Below the pieces are notes generated by a model, which saw only the letters and a list, made by a program, of their open reading frames with translations, did not search any database and was not told the origin of the DNA. Positions 9,310 to 18,078 of a stretch of DNA of 51,413 nt are shown here, piece by piece (the first letter of the stretch is position 1; every line of letters begins with the position of its first letter). Position numbers and translations under genes: made by a program. Source of the DNA: WLMZ01 sp037139095 (GTDB taxonomy: Bacteria; Actinomycetota; Acidimicrobiia; Acidimicrobiales; Ilumatobacteraceae); the NCBI GenBank assembly GCA_037139095.1, contig JBAXHD010000017.1, forward strand, positions 1 through 51,413. Reading direction: 5' to 3'.

Positions 9310-9312
9310 TGT
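9307..9312 (+). promoter_or_regulatory. Candidate -10 hexamer TAATGT overlapping the aftD stop codon
   Basis: TAATGT includes the TAA stop of the aftD-like gene and lies 10 bases before the GTG of the next gene, so that gene may have its own leaderless or near-leaderless promoter. Confidence 0.4.
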
Positions 9313-9322
9313 AGGCCCCACT

Positions 9323-10039
9323 GTGTCTGCATCACCACGCCCTTGCCTCACTGCCGTCGTGCCTTGTTACAACGAGCAGGCCACCATCCTCACTCTGCTC
9401 GATCGCGTGTGCGCATCGCCATGGATACACGAAGTAATCGTTGTCGACGACGGGTCCACCGACACCACTCGCGAGTTGCTTGCGGGCGTCACTGATCCGC
9501 GTATTCGCGTCATCCTGCAGCCGCGCAACCAAGGCAAGGGCGCAGCGTTGCGCACGGGCTTTGCAGCGGCCACCGGCGATTACGTCATCGTGCAAGACGC
9601 AGACCTCGAATATGACCCGGCCGAATACGGCGAACTGCTCGATCCGCTTGAGTCCGGCGTTGCCGATGTCGTGTTCGGTTCACGGTTCTTGGGTGGCCGC
9701 CCGCACCGAGTGCTCTACTTCTGGCATTCGCTCGGCAACCGTTTGCTCACGTTGCTCTCGAACATGTTCACCGACCTCAACCTCACCGACATGGAGACGT
9801 GTTACAAGGCGTTCAAGCGAGAGGTCATTCAGTCGATCACCATCGAAGAAGATCGCTTCGGCTTCGAACCCGAAGTCACTGCAAAGCTTGCGCGTGGTAA
9901 CTGGCAAATCTTCGAGGTCGGCATTTCATACGCTGGTCGCACCTACGCTGAGGGTAAGAAAATCGGATGGCGTGACGGCGTTCGAGCTGTTGTCTGCATC
10001 GTGCGGTACTCGAAAGTCGGTCAACGGCTGCAAGGCTGA
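9323..10039 (+). CDS. GT2 glycosyltransferase, polyprenyl/dolichyl-phosphate hexose synthase family
   Basis: A 238-aa soluble family-2 transferase with PCYNEQATI (residues 14-22), VVDDGSTDTT (40-49), NQGKGAALRTGF (69-80) and the metal-binding DADLEYDP (92-99). The blocks GSRFLGG, TDMETCYKAFKREV and RFGFEPEVTAKLA are those of bacterial dolichol-phosphate glucose/mannose synthase-like enzymes. It is clearly different from the Ppm1-type GT2 at 4212, so it probably makes a second lipid-linked sugar (glucose is a fair guess). GTG start 13 bases after the aftD stop. The sugar specificity is inferred. Confidence 0.8.
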   Translation: MSASPRPCLTAVVPCYNEQATILTLLDRVCASPWIHEVIVVDDGSTDTTRELLAGVTDPRIRVILQPRNQGKGAALRTGFAAATGDYVIVQDADLEYDPAEYGELLDPLESGVADVVFGSRFLGGRPHRVLYFWHSLGNRLLTLLSNMFTDLNLTDMETCYKAFKREVIQSITIEEDRFGFEPEVTAKLARGNWQIFEVGISYAGRTYAEGKKIGWRDGVRAVVCIVRYSKVGQRLQG

Positions 10040-10091
10040 CCACAACAAGCGCTAACACTTGTGATCGGACTCGCAACCGCTCGCAAGACTT

Positions 10092-12095
10092 GTGCCGGGG
10101 GGCATTGTGGAATACACGCAGAGCGACTATTTCCCGGCAATCGATGGATTGCGGGCACTCGCTGTGGCCGCAGTGCTGCTCTTCCACGCTGGCCATCTCA
10201 GCGGCGGCTTTCTCGGTGTCGACACCTTCTTTGTGATCTCCGGCTTCCTGATTACCGGGCTGCTGCTTCGAGAAGTTGAGAACACTGGGTCGGTAGCGCT
10301 CGGAGCGTTTTGGGCTCGCCGCGCTCGGCGGCTTCTGCCGGCGCTCGCATTGATGATCTGCGTGATCACACTTTGGAATCTGCGCTACGGAACACCTCCC
10401 GAGCGACTCACACTTCGCCACGACACGCTGTGGAGCCTGGGCTTCGTGATGAACTGGCACGAGATCCTCGCAGCGCACGATTACTGGTCAGCGTTTGCAC
10501 AAAAATCACCGCTAACCCATCTGTGGAGTTTGGCCGTTGAAGAGCAGTTCTATCTTGTGTGGCCTCTCGTAGCGCTCGCCGTCGCTCGATGGGCACGTCG
10601 TCCGCAACGCGCGATTTTCGCTCTCTGCGCCGGCGGTGCGGCTGCTTCGTTCGTGTTGATGGCGGTGCTCTACAACGCCAGCGCTTCCACGCGCGCCTAC
10701 GAAGGTACCGACACCCGCATCGGCGCAATGATGATCGGTGGCATGTGCGCCACAACCACCGTTCGCAATGCAATGGCTCGAGCGTTCTCGAATCGGTCAC
10801 GCCGCTCAATCAACGCTGCCGGCTTCGGGCTCGCCTCGGCCACGGCAGTGGTTCTGTGGCTCTACGTCGCTGCGCACGGAACCGATTCGATGCTTTTTCG
10901 AGGCGGCTTCTTTGTCTTTGCCGCAGCCGCTGGCCTGCTGCTCGGCGCCATCACCGTAGACCCAGACACGCCACGCTCACCGGCGCGCACCACGATCACC
11001 AACGTGTTGTCGCTTCGTCCGCTACGCGCAGTCGGCCGTCTGAGCTACGGCTTGTATCTGTGGCACTGGCCCATTTACGTGGTTCTCAATCCGGTTCGCA
11101 CGGGTCTGAGCGACTGGCCACTCGTTGCGGTTCGGCTCTCGGTTACAGCAGTGGTGTCGGTGCTGTCGTATCGCTATGTCGAACGTCCCGTGCGCGAGCG
11201 CCTGCAACGGCGACCAACGTGGGTCAGTGCTCCCGCCACAGGCTTAGCCGTGGGCCTTGCGGCGCTTGTGGCAGTCACTGTCGCCCTGCCCGGCGCAAGC
11301 GCCACAGCAGTGAACCTCAACGGAATCGTGGCACTCACGGCGGGCACCGCCAGCACCACCAGCGTTGCTACTACTGATGCGAGCGCTGCAACAACCAGCC
11401 CGGCAACAACTACAACGCTCGCCGCAGTCAAACGAGGCACCATTCACGATGTGGTGTTGTTCGGTGACTCCATTGCGTACACCACATGGCCGGGACTCGA
11501 AGCAGCCTTGAAAGCCGCGGGCGCCACCTTGCACAGCGCTGCGGGGCCCGGTGTACGGCTCACGGGTACAAGCGCTTATTTCGACTACCTCAACAGCATC
11601 GAGAAATCTGTCGATGGACATACGTTGCTTGTCATGGTGCAACTGTCTGTGTGGGATGCGCAGTTCGACCCAACGGAGCAGTACAACTCGTTGCTCTTAC
11701 TGCACCAGTTCGTGGTGGACCGCGGCGCGCAGATGGTCATCACTCCGCCGCCACCGATGCGGCCCGATCAAAGCAAGAAGGGCACGAGCGAGCTGTACGA
11801 CATTGGCAAACGCATAGCTACCGAGAACCCCGACACCGTCACGTTCCTCGATACGGCTGCGGTCTGGACCGATCGCTATAGCGCCGACCTCAACGGCGAT
11901 CATGTTCCCGAGCGAATGTACGACGGCGTTCACATGTGCGCGTCAGGTGCAGCATTGGTCAGCGCTTGGCTGGTCGAGCAGATGTCCCGGCTTTTCGATG
12001 GCATCACTCCCGCCCCGGTGGCCTCATGGGCTGGCGGGCCGTGGACTCAGAACCCCATCTACGACTCGCCCCCCGGAACGTGTGCTGCCGTTTGA
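10092..12095 (+). CDS. Acyltransferase-3 (OafA/YrhL type) membrane protein with C-terminal SGNH domain
   Basis: Predicted O-acyltransferase that adds acetyl or other acyl groups to an envelope glycan. Residues about 1-390 form the ten-helix acyltransferase-3 domain: AIDGLRALAV, the catalytic-type His in LLFHAGHLSGG, FFVISGFLIT, and SLAVEEQFYLVWPL. A Ser/Thr/Ala-rich linker follows (about 415-445). Then comes an SGNH-hydrolase-like domain with block I VLFGDSIAY and the DxxH motif YDGVHM near residue 615. Total 667 aa. GTG start at 10092; a second GTG at 10107 is possible. A paralogue of the same architecture lies at 16033-18078. The acyl donor and acceptor are unknown. Confidence 0.86.
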   Translation: MPGGIVEYTQSDYFPAIDGLRALAVAAVLLFHAGHLSGGFLGVDTFFVISGFLITGLLLREVENTGSVALGAFWARRARRLLPALALMICVITLWNLRYGTPPERLTLRHDTLWSLGFVMNWHEILAAHDYWSAFAQKSPLTHLWSLAVEEQFYLVWPLVALAVARWARRPQRAIFALCAGGAAASFVLMAVLYNASASTRAYEGTDTRIGAMMIGGMCATTTVRNAMARAFSNRSRRSINAAGFGLASATAVVLWLYVAAHGTDSMLFRGGFFVFAAAAGLLLGAITVDPDTPRSPARTTITNVLSLRPLRAVGRLSYGLYLWHWPIYVVLNPVRTGLSDWPLVAVRLSVTAVVSVLSYRYVERPVRERLQRRPTWVSAPATGLAVGLAALVAVTVALPGASATAVNLNGIVALTAGTASTTSVATTDASAATTSPATTTTLAAVKRGTIHDVVLFGDSIAYTTWPGLEAALKAAGATLHSAAGPGVRLTGTSAYFDYLNSIEKSVDGHTLLVMVQLSVWDAQFDPTEQYNSLLLLHQFVVDRGAQMVITPPPPMRPDQSKKGTSELYDIGKRIATENPDTVTFLDTAAVWTDRYSADLNGDHVPERMYDGVHMCASGAALVSAWLVEQMSRLFDGITPAPVASWAGGPWTQNPIYDSPPGTCAAV

Positions 12096-12119
12096 TAGCG
12101 GCGCATTCGCACCTGCGAC

Positions 12120-12125
12120 TACACT
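12120..12125 (+). promoter_or_regulatory. Candidate -10 hexamer TACACT before the 113-aa protein
   Basis: TACACT lies 12 bases upstream of the ATG at 12138, just after the acyltransferase stop. It may start a transcript for the small protein/GMC/SDR/SDR gene block. No clear -35. Confidence 0.35.
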
Positions 12126-12137
12126 GCCTTCTTCGTC

Positions 12138-12479
12138 ATGGCTGCTCAAACCTCACGGGCGTTCGTGCGCCCATTCACACAATGCATGCTGGGTGTAGAC
12201 CTCCCTGGGCTCTCGAGTTCGCAGCGTGATCAGGTCAGCGACTTCGCGGTGTTCCATGTCGATGAACTCCCCAGCGTGCTTCGGCTCGGCTGCAATATCA
12301 TCGCTGTCGTGATGCGTGGTGTTGTAGCGCTTCCCAACGGCAGCAACGTGATCGCATGGCTCATCCGTCACCCGCTGCCCTTGGTCGGCGAATACGTTCG
12401 CATGATCCGTTCGCTCGCATACACCTACGTTTGGGAGCACTGGCCCGACACGCTTCCCGACGGATCGGCCGCCGCATGA
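12138..12479 (+). CDS. Small uncharacterised protein, coupled to GMC oxidoreductase
   Basis: I do not recognise this 113-aa protein. It has no signal peptide or cofactor motif that I can see. The middle (residues about 40-85) is moderately hydrophobic and contains repeated short hydrophobic helices, and the C-terminus is aromatic (RSLAYTYVWEHWPD). Its TGA stop overlaps the ATG of the following GMC oxidoreductase (ATGA), so it is translated together with it, which argues that it is a real gene and perhaps a partner subunit. By analogy, small subunits accompany some GMC dehydrogenases (for example gluconate 2-dehydrogenase subunit 3), but I see no direct evidence of that homology. Confidence 0.65.
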   Translation: MAAQTSRAFVRPFTQCMLGVDLPGLSSSQRDQVSDFAVFHVDELPSVLRLGCNIIAVVMRGVVALPNGSNVIAWLIRHPLPLVGEYVRMIRSLAYTYVWEHWPDTLPDGSAAA

Positions 12480-13948
12480 GCGAGCAGGACATCCCTATTC
12501 ACTCCCCCGCCATCGAGTCGCTCTACGACACCGAGATCCTTGTCATCGGCTCTGGCGCGGGCGGTGCAACTACCGCAGCGCTGTTGGCTGAAGCAGGCTT
12601 CGACGTGCTCGTGGTCGAAGAAGGAGCTTGGGTCGAGCAAGGCAGCGTGGTGCCGTTCTCGCTTGAGCAGATGAACCAGCAATACCGATCTGCCGGAGTC
12701 ACTGTTGCTCTGGGTCTTCCTTCGATTGCCTACACCGAGGGGCGATGCGCCGGAGGCGGAACTGAAGTGAACAGTGGCTTGTATCGGCGTCCGCCAGCCG
12801 AGTTGCTCGAGCGTTGGCGCACGCAATATCACATTCGCGATCTCGACCCTGACGAGATGTACGCCATCGCTCACGAACTCGAGACTGCGCTCAATGTCAC
12901 CACGGTGCCCGGCCAGGTGTCGGCACCCAGCATGGTGTTGCACCGCGGAGCCGAAGCGCTCTCGTGGGAAAACAGCGAAAGCCCGCGTTGGATGAAATAC
13001 CCTCCCGGCGGCAACGCTGCAAGTGGGCAGCGTCAGAGCATGACCCGCACATACTTGCCACGGGCACATCGTGCCGGCGCCCGCATCATCACCCAGTGCC
13101 GCGTACGCAAGTTGGTAATCAACGGCACCAGCGCCAGCCAAGCCGACGTGGTCCTGGCCAACGGCATGCCCGGCCGCATTCGATTTCGACACGTGTTTGT
13201 TTGTGGTGGCGCCATCCACACGCCGGCGCTACTGCAGCGCAGCGGTTTGCACGAACGCATCGGCGACACCTTGGCAGTGCACCCAACAGTGAAGTTGGCT
13301 GCTCGATTCCCCGAAGCCATCAACGTGCCTGACGACGTACCGGTGCATCAGGTCAAAGAGTTCGCGCCCGAGATCTCCTTTGGCGGGTCGGCCAGCAACC
13401 CTGGTCTTGTGGCCATGGCACTCGCCGACAACTGGACCGAGTTCGGTCACGCTGTCAACGAATGGCAGCGGGTCAGCGTGTACTACGCAGCTATCACGAG
13501 CCAAGGCAAGGGTCGCGTCAAAGCGATCCCGGGCATGCGCGATCCTTTGGTCACGTATCACCTCACTGGTCGCGACAAGCAGCTGCTCCGCAGCGGCCTC
13601 AGCCGACTCACGCTGCTCATGCTTGCTGCCGGCGCCAACGAGGTCTATCCCAGCTATCGCGGCGCACCGCTGGTGCGTACGCCCGGCGACATCTCCAATC
13701 TTCAACATTCGTTCGCAACCACAAAGGCCACGGTCATGACAGTCCACCTCTGCTCTACGGTTCCGATCGGCGAGCATCCGCGATGCGCTGCCAACAGCTT
13801 CGGTCAGGTTCGCGGGATGAAGAACGTGTGGGTCAACGATGCATCGATGTTGCCCGACGCTCCCGGCGTGAACCCACAGGGTTCAGTGCAAGCCTTCGCC
13901 GTGCGCAATGCGCGCCGCTTTATCGAAACGAACTCTCCTCGTGGCTGA
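12476..13948 (+). CDS. GMC-family FAD-dependent oxidoreductase
   Basis: A 490-aa flavoprotein oxidising an alcohol group. The FAD-binding Rossmann motif is ILVIGSGAGGATTAALLAE (residues 21-39), with the ADP-ribose-binding acidic stretch VVEEG after it. The GMC block RCAGGGTEVNSGLYRR follows. The C-terminal catalytic-type region HLCSTVPIGEHP...VNDASMLPDAPGVNPQG contains the His/Asn pair expected for GMC enzymes. The ATG start overlaps the stop of the 113-aa gene (ATGA); the open frame extends 40 codons upstream but that part is antagonistic to the small gene and unlike the family. It overlaps the next SDR by 8 bases. The substrate is unknown; sterol-, sugar- and polyketide-type alcohols are all used in this family. 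Confidence 0.85.
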   Translation: MSEQDIPIHSPAIESLYDTEILVIGSGAGGATTAALLAEAGFDVLVVEEGAWVEQGSVVPFSLEQMNQQYRSAGVTVALGLPSIAYTEGRCAGGGTEVNSGLYRRPPAELLERWRTQYHIRDLDPDEMYAIAHELETALNVTTVPGQVSAPSMVLHRGAEALSWENSESPRWMKYPPGGNAASGQRQSMTRTYLPRAHRAGARIITQCRVRKLVINGTSASQADVVLANGMPGRIRFRHVFVCGGAIHTPALLQRSGLHERIGDTLAVHPTVKLAARFPEAINVPDDVPVHQVKEFAPEISFGGSASNPGLVAMALADNWTEFGHAVNEWQRVSVYYAAITSQGKGRVKAIPGMRDPLVTYHLTGRDKQLLRSGLSRLTLLMLAAGANEVYPSYRGAPLVRTPGDISNLQHSFATTKATVMTVHLCSTVPIGEHPRCAANSFGQVRGMKNVWVNDASMLPDAPGVNPQGSVQAFAVRNARRFIETNSPRG

Positions 13949-14987
13949 TTACTCATTGCCCTCAGCCACCGTTGTCACCGGCGCAGCCGGATGGCTCGGC
14001 CGTGCACTCGTGCATCATCTCTCTACCGACTCAGGTGCATACAAACGTGACGGCGTGTTGCGCGCCTTGGTGCTAAACGAGCAAGAGGCCCAAGCGGTGC
14101 GCGACGTGTCCACCAACGTTGAGACCGTTATCGGCTCGGTCACTGATCCACGTTCACTCGAGCGTCTCCTCGATGGTTTGCCCGCCGACACCGACGTGAT
14201 CCACACCGCCGGTGTGATTCATCCGGGCAAGGTCAGCGACTTCTTCGATGTGAACACAACCGGAGCCGCGAACATGGCCAGTGCCGTGCACCGCGCCGGG
14301 CTGCGTCGCATGGTGCATGTGTCGTCAAACTCGCCCTTTGGCACCAACCCATCCGAACTCGACACGTTTCGCGCACACGAGCCATATAACCCGTACCTCG
14401 GATACGGCAAGTCGAAGATGCAAGGCGAACTTGCAGTGCTCGCTCAGGTAGAGCAAGGTCTCGATGCGGTCATCGTGCGCCCACCGTGGTTCTACGGGCC
14501 GCTGCAGCCGCCACGCCAGACCACCTTCTTTCGCATGGTTCGCAGCGGCAAGTTCCCCAAGTTTGGCGCCGGCAATCAGCGTCGCTCGATGGTGTTCGTC
14601 GACAACCTCGTGCAGGGCATCGTGCGCGCCGAGCTCACACCAAACACATCAGGCCGCGGCTACTGGATTGCGGATGCACGGCCCTACACCGTGAACGAGA
14701 TCATCGACACAGTTGGCCGAGCCCTCAGAGACGAGGGATACGACGTAAAGCCTGGCGCCATGAAATTGCCGGTGTTCGCCGGACGCATCGCCGAGCGCGC
14801 CGACCGGCTCATTCAAGGCACTGGCCGTTATCAGCAACAGCTTCACGTGATGGGCGAGATGACCCACTCGATCGCCTGCGACATCGATGCCGCCCGCGAA
14901 GAGTTGGGTTACGACCCTCAATTCGAGCTGTACGACGGCATGCGTCGCAGCATTCAGTGGTGTCGCGCCGAAGGTCTCGAGCTATGA
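13941..14987 (+). CDS. NAD(P)-dependent epimerase/dehydratase-type SDR (extended SDR)
   Basis: A 348-aa extended short-chain dehydrogenase. The dinucleotide-binding motif is TGAAGWLG (residues 13-20), and the catalytic pair is in YGKSK (Tyr-x-x-x-Lys) after VHVSSNSPFG, where a Ser supports catalysis. The C-terminal half (FVDNLVQGIVRA) is typical of NDP-sugar epimerase and 3-beta-hydroxysteroid-dehydrogenase-like proteins. The start is GTG 13941, inside the 3' end of the GMC gene (8-base overlap). Translational coupling with the GMC gene and a second SDR implies consecutive redox steps on one substrate, which I cannot name. Confidence 0.82.
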   Translation: MADYSLPSATVVTGAAGWLGRALVHHLSTDSGAYKRDGVLRALVLNEQEAQAVRDVSTNVETVIGSVTDPRSLERLLDGLPADTDVIHTAGVIHPGKVSDFFDVNTTGAANMASAVHRAGLRRMVHVSSNSPFGTNPSELDTFRAHEPYNPYLGYGKSKMQGELAVLAQVEQGLDAVIVRPPWFYGPLQPPRQTTFFRMVRSGKFPKFGAGNQRRSMVFVDNLVQGIVRAELTPNTSGRGYWIADARPYTVNEIIDTVGRALRDEGYDVKPGAMKLPVFAGRIAERADRLIQGTGRYQQQLHVMGEMTHSIACDIDAAREELGYDPQFELYDGMRRSIQWCRAEGLEL

Positions 14988-16036
14988 GCACCACGGCGCT
15001 CGTCACCGGCGGCAGTGGCTATTTCGGCGCGCTGCTTGCAACGCAGCTACGCGCCAGCGGCCACATCGTGCGCGTGCTCGATCTCAACGCCCCGGCCCCC
15101 GACGCCGATGTCGACTTCGTTCGTGGCGACATCCGAGACGCTGCAGTGGTCCGCGCTGCTGTCGAAGGTGTCGATGTTGTCTACAACAACGTGGCTCAGG
15201 TTCCACTGGCCAAAGACGAACAACTCCTGCGCAGCGTCAACGTCGAGGGCACACGCCTGTTGCTTTCTGCTTGCCTCGACTCGGGCGTCAGCAAGGTTGT
15301 GCATACGTCGTCAAGCGCAGTGTTCGGCATTCCCGCCTCAAACCCCGTGATGCCGTCTACGGTTCCATCGCCACTCGAGGCTTATGGCCACGCCAAGTTG
15401 GCTGCCGAATGGGCGTGCCTCGAAGCAACGTCTCACGGACTCGATGTGACCATCGTTCGACCCCGCACCATCTTGGGGCATGGCCGCCTCGGCATCTTTG
15501 GCATCCTGTTCGATTGGATTGCCGACGGCGCCGATGTGTTCGTGCTTGGCGACGGCTCGAACCGCTACCAGTTCGTGCATGCCGACGACCTCGCGGACAT
15601 CTGTATTCGCGCCGGCGCCAGCGCTGGGCCGATGATCTTCAACGCCGGCACCGATCGCTTTTCAACGATGCGCGAAACGCTCGAGCACGTGTGTGCTCAC
15701 GCAGGTACCGGCTCACGCGTGCGCTCGCTGCCTGCTCGCCCGGCATCGATGGCGATGCGTGTGGCCGCTGGCCTAGGCCTCGCACCCTTCGCTCCGTATC
15801 ACTGGATCATGTACAGCAAATCAATGTGGTTCGATACAGCGCACGCCACTCAGGCGCTTGGCTGGACCCCGCGCTTCTCGAACGACGAAATGTTTGCGCA
15901 GAGCTACGACTGGTTCGTGCAGCACCGCGCCGAGATGGCTGCGCAAGACGACGAAACACAGTCGCACCATCGCCGCCCCGCCAAACAGGGTGCGTTGTCG
16001 TTGCTCAAGCACGCAACGAAACTGCTGCCGCGCTAA
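14984..16036 (+). CDS. NAD(P)-dependent epimerase/dehydratase-type SDR, second of the pair
   Basis: A 350-aa extended SDR with TGGSGYFG (residues 8-15), the acidic residue after the second strand (VLDLNAP), HTSSSAVFG and the catalytic YGHAK. Its ATG overlaps the stop of the preceding SDR (ATGA). The C-terminus has a basic, lysine-rich tail (GALSLLKHATKLLPR) that could bind a membrane surface. It resembles 3-beta-HSD/NSDHL-like and NDP-sugar 4-epimerase-like proteins equally; the two SDRs are not close duplicates of each other. The 3' end overlaps the convergent acyltransferase gene by 4 bases. Confidence 0.82.
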   Translation: MSTTALVTGGSGYFGALLATQLRASGHIVRVLDLNAPAPDADVDFVRGDIRDAAVVRAAVEGVDVVYNNVAQVPLAKDEQLLRSVNVEGTRLLLSACLDSGVSKVVHTSSSAVFGIPASNPVMPSTVPSPLEAYGHAKLAAEWACLEATSHGLDVTIVRPRTILGHGRLGIFGILFDWIADGADVFVLGDGSNRYQFVHADDLADICIRAGASAGPMIFNAGTDRFSTMRETLEHVCAHAGTGSRVRSLPARPASMAMRVAAGLGLAPFAPYHWIMYSKSMWFDTAHATQALGWTPRFSNDEMFAQSYDWFVQHRAEMAAQDDETQSHHRRPAKQGALSLLKHATKLLPR

Positions 16037-18078
16037 GGACTTGGGGTACCTGCTGCGCGAGCGGCAGCCAGCACCAACTGTGGCCCGAGCCACCGCGTGG
16101 CCACATCGGTCGCCGCCTCAATGCTGAAGTGAAGTCCATCAGGACGCGCTGCGTGATCGAGCGCGATTCCATCGGCCTCCATCCATGAACGAAGGTCGAG
16201 GACCTCGGCACGAGACGAGAACTCTTTGGCCACCTGATGCATCACGCCTTCGACAATGGCGTGTTCAGATTCGTCGGTAAAGGGTGAGACCCGGTTGAGC
16301 CAATACGGGTCGCCCTTCGGTGGGCGGATCCACACCACGGTCGCGTCGGAGATCGAGGTGATCTCGTTGGTGATTGACCGATAGTCGTGCTGAAGCCGCG
16401 AGGCGAAGGCGCTATCGCTTGGCGCCAGCGCACCCTCGCTCTTGTGCCACATTCGCGGCGCCTGATCTCGCGCCCACACAAGCATCATCACAACATCGGG
16501 GCGCAGCGCTTTGAGATCGGTGGGCAACTCGCCATCGAGCAGCAGATCGCAATTGTGTTGAAACGGAACGTTGTCGTCGGTCGGTACCTCGCCGCCGCGC
16601 ACAAAGCCGCAACCGGCGCTCACAGCAAGCGAGACCTGCGCAATCGTTGGGTGAGCTGCCGCCCATGCCACCAGCCCGTGGCCGGTTGCTTCAGCGATCG
16701 AGTCACCCACCACCAAGATGCGCACAGGCCTGCTGAGCTTTGGAAGCGCAGGAACGGTGGATGCGGCCGGAGTTGAAGCAGCACTCGACGCCGGGGTGTC
16801 AGCGGTCGTTGACTTCACGACCAGCGGAGTGGTGGGTGCATCTACCGGAATCCCCGCAATTGAGTCCGACGATGCGCTTCCAACCCAGTAGCTACCGGCC
16901 GCCGCAGGAACAGCCGCAACGAGGAGCGCAACGGCGACGGTCGCCAGAGCAGCCGTGGCCGCCGTGCGTAGGCCTGCCCACGTGGCGCGACGGATCGGCT
17001 GCTCAATGAGTTGATACGACGCAATCGCGATCGCGAGCGTGACAGCGAAGCGAGATGCCAGCAGTGCCCAGCCATCGAGACCGGTTCGCTGGCTGGTCAT
17101 GAATACAAACACCGGCAGGTGATACAGGTACACGCCGTAGCTGATGCGACCCAGCGCCACAAATGGCCGCCATGACAACAGCGAGCGCACCACGCCATCG
17201 CACTGCAAGCCGAGCAGCAACACTGCGCTGGCCAAGGCCAACACGGGGAACCCTCCGCTGTAGGCCGGGCCGCTAGCAGTGGGCAGTACAAACGCAAACG
17301 TAAGTACCAGCGCAAGCCCAAGTGGGGCCATCCATCGAGACGCTCGCACGCGACCCTCAAACAACAGCACCGCTACCAAAGCGCCCAGCAAGATCTCGCC
17401 AGCGCGAGCAGGGGTGGCCCAATACGCGGCGTCGCTTCCCCACACGGCGGCGATCAATGGAGCAGATGCTGCGAAGATCGCCGCGCACACGCATACCACC
17501 GAGGTAAGGCTCACACAGCGCCGACGCGCCCATCGAGCAAGCCCCCAAAATGCCAGCGGCCAGACCCAGTAGAACTGCTCTTCAATTGCGAGTGACCAGT
17601 AGTGATCAAGCGGCGAACGGAACCCCGCGCTCGCGCTCTGCGCGTCTACATAGCTTTCACCGGCGAACAGACGAACCCAGTTAGCCACTTGAAAGAGTGA
17701 TGCGAGCAGGTCTCGGCGCACGTGGTTGGCCGCAGTCCATGCGTTGGCAGAGCCCATGATCGACACCACGGACAAGCACACGATGCTGGCGGGCAAGAGA
17801 CGCTTGGCCCGACGCATGTAGAACGCCCCAGGGGCCACGCGTTGAGTGCTCGAGAATTCGCTGCACAGCAACGACGTAATTAAGAATCCCGACAGCGTGA
17901 AGAACACTGACACACCGAAGTAGCCACCGCTCATCCATGAGATGCCGCCGTGAAAGAGCAACACCATCGTGACTGCGATGGCGCGCAAACCATCGAGCGC
18001 AGGCTGATACGTGATGCGCGCCCGATACGGCGCAGCCTCGGTAGCACGAGGCGACTGAACGAACGTTGGCTCCGACAT
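16033..18078 (-). CDS. Acyltransferase-3 (OafA/YrhL type) membrane protein with C-terminal SGNH domain
   Basis: A 681-aa second copy of the architecture seen at 10092: acyltransferase-3 domain (PALDGLRAIAV, catalytic-type His in LLFHGGISWMSGG, VFFTLSGFLIT, SLAIEEQFYWVWPL), a Ser/Thr/Ala/Pro linker (about 475-515), then an SGNH domain with ILVVGDSIAEATG and PDGLHFS near the C-terminus. The start is ATG 18076-18078 (MSEPTF), which shares one base with the stop of the upstream GT-C gene; longer frames upstream overlap that gene and are Cys/Arg-rich. Predicted role: O-acylation of a surface or secreted glycan. The acyl group and acceptor are unknown. Confidence 0.86.
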   Translation of the reverse strand: MSEPTFVQSPRATEAAPYRARITYQPALDGLRAIAVTMVLLFHGGISWMSGGYFGVSVFFTLSGFLITSLLCSEFSSTQRVAPGAFYMRRAKRLLPASIVCLSVVSIMGSANAWTAANHVRRDLLASLFQVANWVRLFAGESYVDAQSASAGFRSPLDHYWSLAIEEQFYWVWPLAFWGLARWARRRCVSLTSVVCVCAAIFAASAPLIAAVWGSDAAYWATPARAGEILLGALVAVLLFEGRVRASRWMAPLGLALVLTFAFVLPTASGPAYSGGFPVLALASAVLLLGLQCDGVVRSLLSWRPFVALGRISYGVYLYHLPVFVFMTSQRTGLDGWALLASRFAVTLAIAIASYQLIEQPIRRATWAGLRTAATAALATVAVALLVAAVPAAAGSYWVGSASSDSIAGIPVDAPTTPLVVKSTTADTPASSAASTPAASTVPALPKLSRPVRILVVGDSIAEATGHGLVAWAAAHPTIAQVSLAVSAGCGFVRGGEVPTDDNVPFQHNCDLLLDGELPTDLKALRPDVVMMLVWARDQAPRMWHKSEGALAPSDSAFASRLQHDYRSITNEITSISDATVVWIRPPKGDPYWLNRVSPFTDESEHAIVEGVMHQVAKEFSSRAEVLDLRSWMEADGIALDHAARPDGLHFSIEAATDVATRWLGPQLVLAAARAAGTPSP

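Noticed and set aside
9876..10478. 200-codon minus-strand frame across the GT2/acyltransferase junction
   Set aside because: It crosses two well-supported plus-strand genes and has no recognisable motif.
14887..16188. 433-codon plus-strand frame over the second SDR
   Set aside because: Arg-rich shadow; the SDR frame has TGGSGYFG and YGHAK motifs and the ATGA coupling.
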